A stretch of DNA of 64,000 nucleotides from Actinoalloteichus caeruleus DSM 43889 (GTDB taxonomy: Bacteria > Actinomycetota > Actinomycetes > Mycobacteriales > Pseudonocardiaceae). The stretch is from NCBI RefSeq assembly GCF_000429185.2, contig NZ_AUBJ02000001.1, forward strand, positions 124,001 through 188,000, written 5' to 3'. The position numbers were made by a program, and so were the translations under genes. This document shows positions 7,935 to 16,800 of the stretch, piece by piece. The notes beneath the pieces were generated by a model, which searched no databases, was not told the origin of the DNA, and worked only from the letters and a program-made list of their open reading frames with translations. How positions within the stretch are numbered: the first letter of the stretch is position 1; every line of letters begins with the position of its first letter.

Positions 7935-9398
7935 ATGACGGAGCAGCTGGTGGGCGTCGACGGCGTGCGCGCCGCCACCGCCGTGTCCCCGGCGGACGGG
8001 ACCGCCCCGGTGATCGAGGTGACCGACCCGGTCACCGGGACCCCGTTCGGCCGACTGGTCATGTCCAGTCCCGAGGAGGTGCGCGACGCGGTCGGTCTCG
8101 CCCACCGCCACCAGCCCGCGTGGGCCGCCACCCCGCCCGCCAGGCGGGGCCGCCTCCTCCACGAGATAGCCGAGGAGGTCCGCGCCTCGGCGAACCGGCT
8201 GGCCCGGCTGAACACGGCCGAGACCGGTCGACCGTTCTCCCAGGCCCTCGACGGGGTGCTGGCGGGAGCCGCCACACTCGACCAGTACGCCGAACTCGCA
8301 CCGGTGCGCGGTGGCCGCGCCCTGCTCGGGGACGTGGCGGCCACCGACCTGATGGTGCCCGAACCTCGGGGCGTGGTCGCCGTCCTCACCCCGTGGAACG
8401 AACCCGTCGCGGTGGCCTGCGGGCTGATCGGCGCGGCCCTGGCGACGGGGAACACGGTCTGCTTCAAGCCGAGCGAACGGGCACCGCACCTGGGGCGGGC
8501 ACTCGGCCAGGTGCTGTGCGCGCCGCTCCCGAGCGGCGTCCTGGTGCGGGTGACCGGCGACGGGCGGGTGGGGGCCGCCCTGGTCGAGGACCCCCGGGTG
8601 GACCTGATCGCCCACGTCGGTTCCACCGCGGCCGGCCGCCGCGTCCTGGCCGCCGCGGCCGTGCGGGGCGCGGCGGTGCTCGCGGAGAACGGGGGCAACG
8701 ACCCGCTGCTGGTCGACTCCGACGTCGACCCGGTGTGGGCCGCCGGACAGGCGGCGATCGGGGCGTTCACCAACAGCGGGCAGATCTGCACCGCCGTCGA
8801 ACGCGTCTACGTGCACCGGGCGGTCGCCGACCGCTTCGTGGCCGCGCTGGTCGACCAGGCCCGCCGGTACCGGGCCCGGCCACGCGACACCTCCGAGGTC
8901 GAACTGGGCCCGCTGGTCGACGTCCGGCACCGGGCGCACGTGCACGGCCACGTCACCCAGGCACTCGACGCCGGCGCCGAGGTCGGGTGCGGCGGCGTCA
9001 TCCCACCCGGCCCGGGTTCCTCCTACCCGGCGACGGTGCTCACCGGCTGCCGACCCGAGATGGCGGTGTTCCAGGAGGAGACGTTCGGGCCCGTGGCCCC
9101 CGTGCGGGTGGTCGACAGTTTCGACCAGGCCCTGGCGGAGGCCGCCGTCGACCGCTACGGACTCGCCGCGACGGTGCTCACCGGGTCGATGGCCCACGCC
9201 CAGCGCGCCTGGCGGGAACTGCCCGTGGGCACGGTGAAGGTCAACGACGTGTTCGGTGGCGCCCCCGGGGGAGCGGCGCAACCCCGCCGGGACAGCGGCA
9301 ACGGGTTCGGCTTCGGCCCGGAACTGCTCGACGAGATGACCACGGTCAAGGTCGTGCACCTGGGCCTGCCCGGCGACGTGGCGAACCCGGAACCCTGA
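7935..9398 (+). CDS. Aldehyde dehydrogenase (NAD(P)+)
   Basis: A 487-residue ALDH-superfamily enzyme. TPWNEP near residue 152-157 and FKPSERAP near 177-184 bind the cofactor. The general base is Glu251 in ENGGNDPLLV, and the nucleophile is Cys285 in SGQICTAVERVYVH. FQEETFGPVAPV near the C-terminus is also diagnostic. ATG 7935 follows AGGAGGTG; an upstream in-frame ATG at 7884 is less likely. It oxidises an aldehyde to an acid in the cytosol. Between a GT9 gene and an HldE-like gene it could oxidise a sugar-derived aldehyde, or detoxify together with the nearby dehydrogenases. The substrate cannot be read from sequence. Confidence 0.87.
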   Translation: MTEQLVGVDGVRAATAVSPADGTAPVIEVTDPVTGTPFGRLVMSSPEEVRDAVGLAHRHQPAWAATPPARRGRLLHEIAEEVRASANRLARLNTAETGRPFSQALDGVLAGAATLDQYAELAPVRGGRALLGDVAATDLMVPEPRGVVAVLTPWNEPVAVACGLIGAALATGNTVCFKPSERAPHLGRALGQVLCAPLPSGVLVRVTGDGRVGAALVEDPRVDLIAHVGSTAAGRRVLAAAAVRGAAVLAENGGNDPLLVDSDVDPVWAAGQAAIGAFTNSGQICTAVERVYVHRAVADRFVAALVDQARRYRARPRDTSEVELGPLVDVRHRAHVHGHVTQALDAGAEVGCGGVIPPGPGSSYPATVLTGCRPEMAVFQEETFGPVAPVRVVDSFDQALAEAAVDRYGLAATVLTGSMAHAQRAWRELPVGTVKVNDVFGGAPGGAAQPRRDSGNGFGFGPELLDEMTTVKVVHLGLPGDVANPEP

Positions 9399-9576
9399 GC
9401 CGCGTCCACACCGCCTCGGCCAACGGCACCCGCGCCAGCGGGCCGGTCGAGGCCGGGGGAGATGAGCGGCCGAAGCGCCCGGCGGGCCGTCGGCCCGGGG
9501 TCCTCCCGCCGTGGTCGGCCGCCCGGGCACCGCGCGCGGCCGGCGCACGGCGGACATCACGACCAGGAGGTGGGAG

Positions 9577-11076
9577 ATGCTGTGGGGCCAGGAACCCGAC
9601 ACGACGTTGACGGTGGGACCCACCACGCCCGGCCTGCTGGCCGGCCGGCGACCGAGGGTCCTCGTCCTCGGGGACGTCCTGGTGGACGTCTGGCTGTCCG
9701 GGACTTCCCGTCGTCTCTGCCGGGAGGCTCCCGCCCCGGTCGTCGAGGTCGAACGGACGACCACGGCACCCGGCGGCGCCGGGAACACGGCGGCGAACCT
9801 CGCGGCCCTCGGGGCGGCCGCCACCCTCCTGGCCGTCACCGGGGACGACCCCGCCGGGCGGGCGCTGCGCGCGGCACTCACCGACCGGGGCGTGAACGTG
9901 CGGGACCTGGTGTCCGCGCCTGGCGGGCGCACGATGACGAAGTCCCGACTGATCTGCGGTGACCAGCTGCTCGCCCGTTTCGACGACGGCGACCAGGCCG
10001 ACCCTCCCGCCGCGACGACCCGGGAACTCGCCAGTCTCCTCGCCGACCTGGTCCCGGACCACGACGCGCTCCTGGTCTGCGACTACGGCCTCGGCGTCGC
10101 CGGTCCACCGCTCCGCGACGCCGTCGCCGCCCTCCGGGAGGAGGTCCCGCTGCTCATCGTGGACTCCCACGACCCGGCGGAGTGGGCGGCCACCCGTCCG
10201 GACGTGGTCACCCCGAACGCCCAGGAGGCGGCGTCCCTGCTGGGCGCGGGCGGGCGGGGCCGGCGGCTCGCGCACCTCCAGCGCCACCGGGACCGCATCC
10301 TCCGCCGCACCCGCGCCGGCGCCGTGGTCGTGACCCTGGACCGGGACGGCTCCGTGCTGTTCAGCCACACCCATCCGGAGCACCGGACGTGGGCCAGGCC
10401 GGTACCCGACTGCCGGGCCGCGGGAGCCGGCGACACCTACGTCGCCGCGTTGACGGCCGGGCTCGCCAGCGGCCTGCCCCTGACCGGTGGCATGGAGCTC
10501 GCCCAGGCCGCGGCCGACGTGGTGGTCGCCCAGCCGGGGACCTGCGTGTGCGGGCCCGACCAGCTCGCCAGCCGGCTCGGGGACCGCGAGGGGGAGCCCG
10601 TGGGGCGGGAGCAGTTGGCGGCGGTCGTGCGCCGGCACCGCGACACCGGTCGGCGCATCGTGTTCACCAACGGCTGTTTCGACGTGCTGCACCGGGGACA
10701 CCTCGCCTACCTGGCCCAGGCCAAGCAACTGGGGGACGTGCTCGTGGTCGCGGTCAACTCCGACGCGAGCGTGGCCAGGCTGAAGGGACCCGATCGCCCG
10801 GTGAACCCGGAGAACGACCGGGCCGCCGTGGTGGCCGGGCTGAGCTGCGTCGACCACGTGACGGTCTTCGACGGCGACACCCCGGTGGAACTCCTGCGCC
10901 TGCTCCGCCCTGACGTGTACGCCAAGGGGGGTGACTACACCCCCGAGATGCTGCCCGAGACGCCGGTCGTGCGGGGGTACGGCGGCGAGGTCCGGCTTCT
11001 CGACTACGTCCCGGACCGGTCCACCACCGCGCTGATCACCCGGATCCGGGCCAACGCGGACCGAGTGGTGGACTGA
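9577..11076 (+). CDS. hldE-like: HldE-like bifunctional heptose 7-phosphate kinase/heptose 1-phosphate adenylyltransferase
   Basis: A complete 499-residue fusion. The PfkB-type kinase spans ~25-325: VLVLGDVLVDVW, substrate motif APGGAGNTAANLAALG at 65-80, VTPNAQEA near 211 and catalytic AAGAGDTYVAAL with GAGD at 283-286. The nucleotidyltransferase spans ~355-495: FTNGCFDVLHRGH with HxGH at 372-375, LKGPDRPVNPENDR, AKGGDYTPEML and STTALI. Length and order match HldE (RfaE). ATG 9577 follows AGGAGGTGG. The end overlaps the next GT2 gene by one base (TGATG). In Gram-negatives this enzyme supplies ADP-heptose for LPS; an actinomycete has no LPS, so another heptosylated product is implied. Confidence 0.9.
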   Translation: MLWGQEPDTTLTVGPTTPGLLAGRRPRVLVLGDVLVDVWLSGTSRRLCREAPAPVVEVERTTTAPGGAGNTAANLAALGAAATLLAVTGDDPAGRALRAALTDRGVNVRDLVSAPGGRTMTKSRLICGDQLLARFDDGDQADPPAATTRELASLLADLVPDHDALLVCDYGLGVAGPPLRDAVAALREEVPLLIVDSHDPAEWAATRPDVVTPNAQEAASLLGAGGRGRRLAHLQRHRDRILRRTRAGAVVVTLDRDGSVLFSHTHPEHRTWARPVPDCRAAGAGDTYVAALTAGLASGLPLTGGMELAQAAADVVVAQPGTCVCGPDQLASRLGDREGEPVGREQLAAVVRRHRDTGRRIVFTNGCFDVLHRGHLAYLAQAKQLGDVLVVAVNSDASVARLKGPDRPVNPENDRAAVVAGLSCVDHVTVFDGDTPVELLRLLRPDVYAKGGDYTPEMLPETPVVRGYGGEVRLLDYVPDRSTTALITRIRANADRVVD

Positions 11077-11993
11077 TGGGCGCACCGCTGCCGAGGGCGG
11101 GTGCTCCCCGCCCGCGCGACCTGCCGGAACCGGCGGCACACCGGAGCACGCTCGACGTCCTGATCCCCACCAGGAACCGGCCAACCGAACTCGCGGTCAC
11201 CCTGGCCGGCCTCGGTGCGCAGGACGATGACGACCGCTTCGGGATCATCGTGTCCGACCAGTCCGACGGGACCGCCTCCTACGACACCCCCGCCGCCCGT
11301 GCCGTGCTCCGCACCCTCCACCACCGGGGCCATGCCGTCCGGCTGGGTCGCCACCTGCCCCGGCGGGGGTTGGCCGAACACCGGCAGGCGCTCCTGGACG
11401 CGTCCGGCGCGGACCTCGTGCTCTGCCTCGACGACGACGTGTGGCTGGCGCCCGGCACGATCGCCCGGCTCCGCCGGGCACTGGCCGCGCTGGGGTGCGG
11501 TTTCGTCGGCAACGCCGTCGTGGGCATGTCCCACGTCGCCGACCGGCGACCGGCGGAGTGGGAGCCCTACGAGGAATGGCCGGGACGACCCGTACCCGAG
11601 GCGGTGGGGCCGGGCAGCCCCGCGATGGCCAGGTGGACCCTGCACAACGCCGCCAATCCGCTGCACCTGGCCGAACACGTGTTGACTGGCGCGGAGGACT
11701 GGCGGGCGTACAAGGTGGCCTGGGTGTCCGGCTGCGTCCTCTACGACCGCCTCGCGTTGGTCGCCTGCGGGGGCTACGACTTCTGGTCGGACCTCCCCGT
11801 CGAACACGCGGGGGAGGACGTCGCCGCGCAGTGGCGGGTGATGCGGCGGTTCGGCGGGGCGGGCGTCCTGCCTTCCGGTGCGGTGCACCTGGAGTCGCCC
11901 ACCACGGTCCCCGACCGGGAGGCGCAGGCCACCGCCCTCCCGGAGTTCCACCGTGCCGGCGACGAGGCCGGGAGCGGGCGTGACCCCCGCTGA
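11076..11993 (+). CDS. Glycosyltransferase family 2
   Basis: A 305-residue GT-A enzyme. After ~25 basic residues it has LDVLIPTRNRP, the nucleotide-sugar-binding strand of GT2 proteins, and LCLDDDVW with the metal-binding DxD-type triad at 119-121. WVSGCVLYDR and HAGEDVAAQWR near the end fit the acceptor side and the ED catalytic region. Its ATG overlaps the HldE stop by one base, so it is translationally coupled. No membrane segment is seen, so it is probably a cytosolic transferase acting on a lipid- or protein-linked acceptor. Downstream lies the octanucleotide repeat. Confidence 0.83.
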   Translation: MGAPLPRAGAPRPRDLPEPAAHRSTLDVLIPTRNRPTELAVTLAGLGAQDDDDRFGIIVSDQSDGTASYDTPAARAVLRTLHHRGHAVRLGRHLPRRGLAEHRQALLDASGADLVLCLDDDVWLAPGTIARLRRALAALGCGFVGNAVVGMSHVADRRPAEWEPYEEWPGRPVPEAVGPGSPAMARWTLHNAANPLHLAEHVLTGAEDWRAYKVAWVSGCVLYDRLALVACGGYDFWSDLPVEHAGEDVAAQWRVMRRFGGAGVLPSGAVHLESPTTVPDREAQATALPEFHRAGDEAGSGRDPR

Positions 11994-12725
11994 GGGCTCG
12001 GCAGGGGAGTCGGGCGCGATGTTGACGACTGGCTTCTCCGGCGTCGAACTCCTGGGGCTCCCAGACCGGGCACGAGCGACCGGTGGTCCCATCCTCGGTG
12101 TCTCGGTGTCTCGGTGTCTCGGTGTCTCGGTGTCTCGGTGTCTCGGTGTCTCGGTGTCTCGGTGTCTCGGTGTCTCGGTGTCTCGGTGTCTCGGTGATTC
12201 GGTGATTCGGTGACGTGACTGGCTGGCGGCGCGGACGCGGCGGCTCCGTCGCCGGGCTCCCGGACCCGAACGGGCCGCCGCCAACCCGGGCGCTGCCAGT
12301 GGACCTCCCCACCCGTGCGTCCCGTCTCGGGTGGACCGGGTGTCACCGTCGGCCAGGCGCGGAAGCGGCAGGTGAACGCCCGTCGGACCGGGATTCCGGG
12401 ACCGAACCGGCCCCCGTCCCGATCGGGACCGGTCGTACCGGTCGTGACCCACCTACCGCTGGGCGGCGGTCCCGCTCAGGCCCAGAGGAGCTGCCGAACT
12501 GCGACGACCTGGCGCCGAGCCGTTCCCGAGGTCCGGGGCCGCCCGGACCAGGTGCCGGGGGAGTCGTCGATGCGGCGGATGTCGGGTCCCCCCGGGGCAC
12601 TCCCGTCCCCGGTGCGGGGACCCGAGGGCGGACGCCTGGCCTCGGGTGCCGTCCACGAGCGGCCGACACCTCCGCACGTCGGTGGAGACGGGGGACGCCG
12701 GAGCGGAACCCGCCGGCCGGGAGGT
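11994..12725. other. 732-base gap between convergent genes, holding an 8-bp repeat
   Basis: No supported gene. Open frames across the repeat (8-residue periodic peptides on both strands) are artefacts of an 8-bp unit read in three frames. The rest (12,215-12,725) is GC-rich with no recognised element. Confidence 0.6.
12094..12210. repeat. Octanucleotide tandem repeat, about 13 units
   Basis: The unit CTCGGTGT recurs without interruption about 13 times from 12,094 to about 12,196. Two degenerate copies (TTCGGTGA) follow, to about 12,210. It lies 100 bases after the GT2 stop. The unit length is not a multiple of three and no gene appears to run through it. Confidence 0.95.
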
Positions 12726-13607
12726 TCAGCTCGCCGGGACGCCCGCGTAGGTGCGGGCCCGGGCCTCCACCCGGCCCGCCCGCACCCGGCTGATCAGCCG
12801 TGGCTGCGGCGCGGTCGCCGGCCCCCGCATGACCTCACCGTCGGAGAGGCGGAAGGTGCTGCCGTGCCACGGGCACACCAGGCAGCGGTGCCCGGCCACC
12901 TCCTCCACCTCCCCCTCGTGCAGGGGAGCGGAGAGGTGGCTGCACGCGTCGTGCAACACCACCACGTCCGAACCGCTGCGCAGCACGACGACCTTCACGT
13001 TGCCGGCGTCCCGGACCTCGGGGCGCCCCTCGCTGAAGTCGTCCAGCGGGCCGAGGTCGCACCAGTCGTTGGGGCCCCGGTGCGCCGCGTCCTCGGCGTG
13101 GTTGGGGCCCAGCGCCTGCCGGAACGACAACTCGCCGCCCAGCGTCGCGCCGGCGAGCAGGAAGAGCATGCCCACGCCGCCGGAGACCGAACCCGTGCGA
13201 CCGGACCGGTCGCGGCGGGCCACGAACGACACGAGGTAGCAGGCGAGCCCGGCGGTGTTCAACAGCGCGTGCACCGTGCCGGTCCGCTGCTGCTCCTCGT
13301 GGGCGTCGGACCAGTCGGCCCAACCGCTCACCGCCGCGGGCATCGCGCTGGCGATCCCGGTGCCGACCAACACCCGCGCCGCCCGGCTCCCCGGCGTGGT
13401 GACGTCCAGCACGGCGGCCGAGAGGAAGCACCCGACGGGGAGCTGGACCATCGCGGGGTGCACCGGGTGGCCGAGCCAGACACCGTGGAGGGCGTCCTTC
13501 ACGCTCCCCTCGGGCAGCACCCGCGTGACGACGCGGTGGATGCGGGAGTTCACCCTGTCCAGCCACTTCTGCTCCGCGATCCGGTCGGTGATTCGTGACA
13601 GCCTCAT
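12726..13607 (-). CDS. DUF2231 membrane domain fused to a Rieske [2Fe-2S] domain
   Basis: A 293-residue protein. Residues ~35-165 form a DUF2231-like membrane domain: LGHPVHPAMVQLPVGCFLSA, with about four hydrophobic helices and conserved histidines. Residues ~185-290 form a Rieske domain with cluster ligands C222-x-H224 and C245-x2-H248 (CSH and CPWH). The ATG follows GGAGGAG. The fusion places a Rieske cluster next to a small membrane protein with His pairs, which suggests membrane electron transfer, but no partner quinol or heme protein is nearby. The function is unknown. Confidence 0.85.
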   Translation of the reverse strand: MRLSRITDRIAEQKWLDRVNSRIHRVVTRVLPEGSVKDALHGVWLGHPVHPAMVQLPVGCFLSAAVLDVTTPGSRAARVLVGTGIASAMPAAVSGWADWSDAHEEQQRTGTVHALLNTAGLACYLVSFVARRDRSGRTGSVSGGVGMLFLLAGATLGGELSFRQALGPNHAEDAAHRGPNDWCDLGPLDDFSEGRPEVRDAGNVKVVVLRSGSDVVVLHDACSHLSAPLHEGEVEEVAGHRCLVCPWHGSTFRLSDGEVMRGPATAPQPRLISRVRAGRVEARARTYAGVPAS

Positions 13608-13701
13608 CTCACTCCTCCGCTGGGTGTCCCGGACTGCGCACGGGAAGGGGCATCAGCCGCCTGACACCCCAGCCGCGCCCCTTGGGGCGATCGTCGTGAC
13701 G

Positions 13702-13896
13702 TCACACCTTGGAGAACGCCTCGCTCACGGCGTTCGGCCCGTCGAAGGTGCGGTCCTTGGGCAGCTTGCGCAGGCCGGACAGGATGTTCTCGTCTGCTCC
13801 GTGCTGTTGCGCGTGCTCGACGATCTGGTCCGTGCTCGCCGGGTAGTCCAGGTCCTTCAGCGACTTCTGCATCTGGATCGGGTTGGCGCTGGCCAT
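13702..13896 (-). CDS. DUF2795 small protein
   Basis: A 64-residue protein with the DUF2795 pattern: MQKSLKDLDYPAS, a helix EHAQQHGAD, then LRKLPKDRTFDGPNAVSEAF. The ATG follows GGAGGGACGG. Proteins of this family are common in actinobacteria and their role is unknown. It is 94 bases upstream of the Rieske gene on the same strand. Confidence 0.82.
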   Translation of the reverse strand: MASANPIQMQKSLKDLDYPASTDQIVEHAQQHGADENILSGLRKLPKDRTFDGPNAVSEAFSKV

Positions 13897-14068
13897 GATC
13901 CGTCCCTCCTCCGGTGCCGGTCCGGACGGCGGTCCCACCGCCGCCGAGGTCCGGATGGACCTCCCTCCCGGGATGCCACGTGACGGCGCGGTGAAACGCC
14001 GAGCTGCCGCCCCGGGCACCCGCGCGCACGGCACGCCGGCCCGCGACGAGGCCCGTCCCGGCCGCCCC

Positions 14069-15216
14069 TCACCCGGCCGCCCCCGTGGCACGCTCCACCG
14101 CGAGGAGGACATCGGAGACGTCCAGGGCCGCCATGCACGCCGGACCGTGGGGCGACAACGGGCAGGCGGCCGACCACCAACAACCCTGCTCGGTGATCGC
14201 GGTGGGTCTGCGGTGGTCGCACCCGGGGAGGCCCTGGAGGTCGGAACCCGATGGGGAGACGAGCACCCGCCCGTCCTCCCCGTCTCGCCCGGGACGGGCC
14301 GACGCGCCGGTGGCGCGGGTACCCGCGCCACCGCCCCCGACCTGCCCCACCCCCCGTCGGCCAGCCTCGTGCGGTGAACCGGGTCCCGGCCCGAACCCGT
14401 ACCGCGGCGTCGAGGTCGGCCCGAACAGCCCCACGACCCGCACTCCGAGTGAGGCGGCCAGCCGGGTTGGTCCCGTGTCGCCGCCGACGACCACCCCACC
14501 GCGACGCCCGACCTCGGCGTAGGTCGCGGCCAGCGCCCGGAGGTCCCCTCGGGGCAGCGGGGACGCCCCCCTCGGCACCGGTCCCCCGTCGGCGACGGCC
14601 AGCACCGGGGTGCCCGCCGCGCGCAGGGCGGCGGCGAGGGCGTCCCAGCTCGGACCCGGCCAGCGCTTGACGGCCATGCCGGCTCCCGTCACCAGGACGA
14701 CCGGCGCCCGCCGCACGTGCGCCGGCACCACGCGCCCCAGCAGCTCCGCGCCGAGGAGGCGCTCGGTCGAGGTGAGGCGGACATGCCCAGGGCAGTCCAG
14801 GTCCTCGGTCCCGATCAGCCCCTCGTCGCGCAGGATCCGCAGGTAGCGGTCACCGACGCGTTCGTCGGGCGGCGGGTGGCGCCACAGGTCGGTCACCGCC
14901 CTGGCGCCGAAGCGCTCGATGAGGTCGGGGATGCCGTCGTAGCGGGTGGAGCTGACCACCAGGTCCGGGTCGACCCGTGCCAGCGACCGCTGGACGGCCT
15001 CGCGCTCACCGCCCCGCCCCGCCGTTCCGGAACCAGGACCGCCGTCACCGCCTCGTCCGCCTCCACCAGCGAGTCCCCTGGCCGGTGGGTGAGCAGGTGC
15101 ACCTCCGCCCCGGGGTGGTTCCTGGCCAGTGCATGCACGGAGGGCAGGAGCATGAGCAGGTCCCCGAGACCGCCGAGCAGGTCGACCACCAGGATGCGCC
15201 GGTAGGTGCCGCTCAC
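14069..15216 (-). pseudogene. GT9 glycosyltransferase gene split by a frameshift
   Basis: The N-terminal part starts at GTG 15216 and reads RRILVVDLLGGLGDLLMLLP, a clear GT9 start, running to LVPERRGG near 15,025. The C-terminal part, REAVQRSLARVDPDLVVSS through VGGDTGPTRLAASLGVRVVGLFG, continues in another frame down to the stop at 14,069. The switch falls in a G-rich stretch at about 15,015-15,030, where a one-base change would join them into a ~380-residue GT9. The GTG overlaps the upstream GT4 stop by 4 bases (GTGA), as in an intact operon. It is either a true lesion or a homopolymer sequencing error; the second is quite possible. Confidence 0.75.
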
Positions 15217-16394
15217 GACCACTCCCGCAGCACCGCCCGGTACACGCTGTGGTGTTCGGCGGCGATCACCGGCCAGTCGCGGCGACCCACCACCTGGCGG
15301 GCCCGGTCCGCCACACGTCGACGCAGGTCGGGGTCGGCCAGTACCCGGTGCACCGCCTCGCGGAGCGCCTCGGCGCTGCGGGTGGAGGGCGCCACCACCG
15401 TCGTCTCGCCGTCCACCAGGTCGGGATCGGGCGGGTCCGCTCCGGTCACCACCGTCGGCGTTCCGTGCGACATGGCCGCGAGGACGGCGCCGCTCTTGGT
15501 GGTGGCGCCCCCGGTGAACGGGAAGATCGCGGCGTCCGCCGCGCGCAGCAGGTCCGACACCCGCTCCTCCGGTTGGTACCCGGTGAAGGTCACGGCGTCG
15601 CCCACGCCCCGCCGCTGGGTGAGCTCGACCAGGTCGTCGTGGAACGCCCGCGCCTCCGGCTCGGGCAGGGCGCAGGAGACGAAGCCGCCGGCCACGCACA
15701 GGTGCAGCCCCGGGTGGGCGGCGCGGAGCGGTGGCAGCGCGTCGATCAGGTAGCGCAGGCCCTTGACCGGGTGGACGAACCCGAAGAACACGATCAGCGG
15801 GGCGTCCGCGCGCAGGCCCAACCCGGCGCGCACGCGGACCCGGGGATCGCCTTCCGGTCGTCCTACCGCGACGTTCGCGGCGAGCGGCACCACGTGCGGG
15901 GCCTGCCCCCACCGCCGTGCCACGACGCTGGCGTGCCCGGCGTTGGTGGTCAGGAGCGCCCGGCTCCTCGGAACCAGCCGCCCGGTTTCCCGGCACCACC
16001 AGCCTCGGGCCTCAGCCAGCCGCCAGAGGGCCCGGGGGAGTACCGCTGGCGGGTCCCAGGAACCGTACTCGTGCAGGGTGGTGACCAGGGGCACGCCTCG
16101 GGGCACCACCAGTGGCAGCAGGCCGGAGAGGCGGGAGAAGCCGTAGGCGGACGGCGCGAACTGGAGGTGCACCACGTCCGGAGCCCACCGGGCCAGCCGG
16201 CGGCGCAACGTGCGCAGCTGGTCCCACCGGCGGCCCGGCCCCTGCCCCGGGTGGAGGGACACCGGTGCCAGGTCCGCCGCGACCCCGGCGTTGGTCAGCG
16301 CGGGCAGCAGGTGGTGGACGTAGTCCGCGACCCCGTCCCTGTCCGCCGCCGTCGTCCCGCACACCATCGCCACCCTGGGCTGGTCAGCCGCCAC
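15213..16394 (-). CDS. Glycosyltransferase family 4
   Basis: A 393-residue GT-B enzyme. RVAMVCGTTAADRDGVADYVHHL opens the N-terminal domain, VVHLQFAPSAYGFS follows, and LIVFFGFVHPVKGLRYLIDAL marks the inter-domain junction. FPFTGGATTKSGAVLAAMSHG corresponds to the donor-binding E-x7-E region, but the first Glu is replaced by Gly. I chose GTG 16394 because GGAGGTGCGGG precedes it; a much longer upstream frame is low-complexity and not credible. Its stop overlaps the start of the frameshifted GT9. It probably transfers a nucleotide-activated hexose or heptose in the cytosol. Confidence 0.83.
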   Translation of the reverse strand: MAADQPRVAMVCGTTAADRDGVADYVHHLLPALTNAGVAADLAPVSLHPGQGPGRRWDQLRTLRRRLARWAPDVVHLQFAPSAYGFSRLSGLLPLVVPRGVPLVTTLHEYGSWDPPAVLPRALWRLAEARGWWCRETGRLVPRSRALLTTNAGHASVVARRWGQAPHVVPLAANVAVGRPEGDPRVRVRAGLGLRADAPLIVFFGFVHPVKGLRYLIDALPPLRAAHPGLHLCVAGGFVSCALPEPEARAFHDDLVELTQRRGVGDAVTFTGYQPEERVSDLLRAADAAIFPFTGGATTKSGAVLAAMSHGTPTVVTGADPPDPDLVDGETTVVAPSTRSAEALREAVHRVLADPDLRRRVADRARQVVGRRDWPVIAAEHHSVYRAVLREWS

Positions 16395-16800
16395 CCCGCA
16401 CCTCCGCGTTCCGCCCGGTATCCAGGGCGGGTGCCCCGACCCGCTCCCGGTAGCCGGGTGCCCGCCGGCCGCGGGTGCATGCCGGTTCGGCTGGGCCGCC
16501 ACCGTGGCGGGGGAGGGTGGAGGTGTGCCCTGGCTGACCGCGTCCCGGCTGGCGCGGGGGACCGCCCGGTCGCGGGGTGCGCCGCGACGCCGGGCCGGAC
16601 GGCCTGGGTACGCGCTGGCGGGGGCGGCGACGCGACCGCGCGGGAGGGCAGGCCTCCCGCGAGAGGTTCGGAGGAGACCGGGCCGTGAACGGTGCCCGGC
16701 GGCGGGGCACCCGGAGGGGAACGGCGTTCCGTCCGAGGACGTCCGCGCAGCCGTCCAAGCAGGGAGCCTGCTCGGCGCGGCGAGACGAGGTGACGTGATC
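16395..16800. other. Divergent intergenic region
   Basis: Between the GT4 gene (leftward) and the UdgX gene (rightward). A frame runs upstream of the UdgX ATG but is Arg/Gly/Pro-rich with no conserved motif, so I read it as noncoding. No clear promoter is recognised. Confidence 0.5.

Noticed and set aside
12094-12210. Possible CRISPR array
   Set aside because: Units are contiguous with no spacers and are only 8 bp long.
12094-12213. Reading frames on both strands encoding periodic 8-residue peptides
   Set aside because: They are a direct result of the 8-bp repeat read in three frames; there is no Shine-Dalgarno or conserved flanking domain.
16504-16800. N-terminal extension of the UdgX gene
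   Set aside because: Low-complexity Arg/Gly/Ala sequence with no homology pattern; the conserved protein starts at 16,801.
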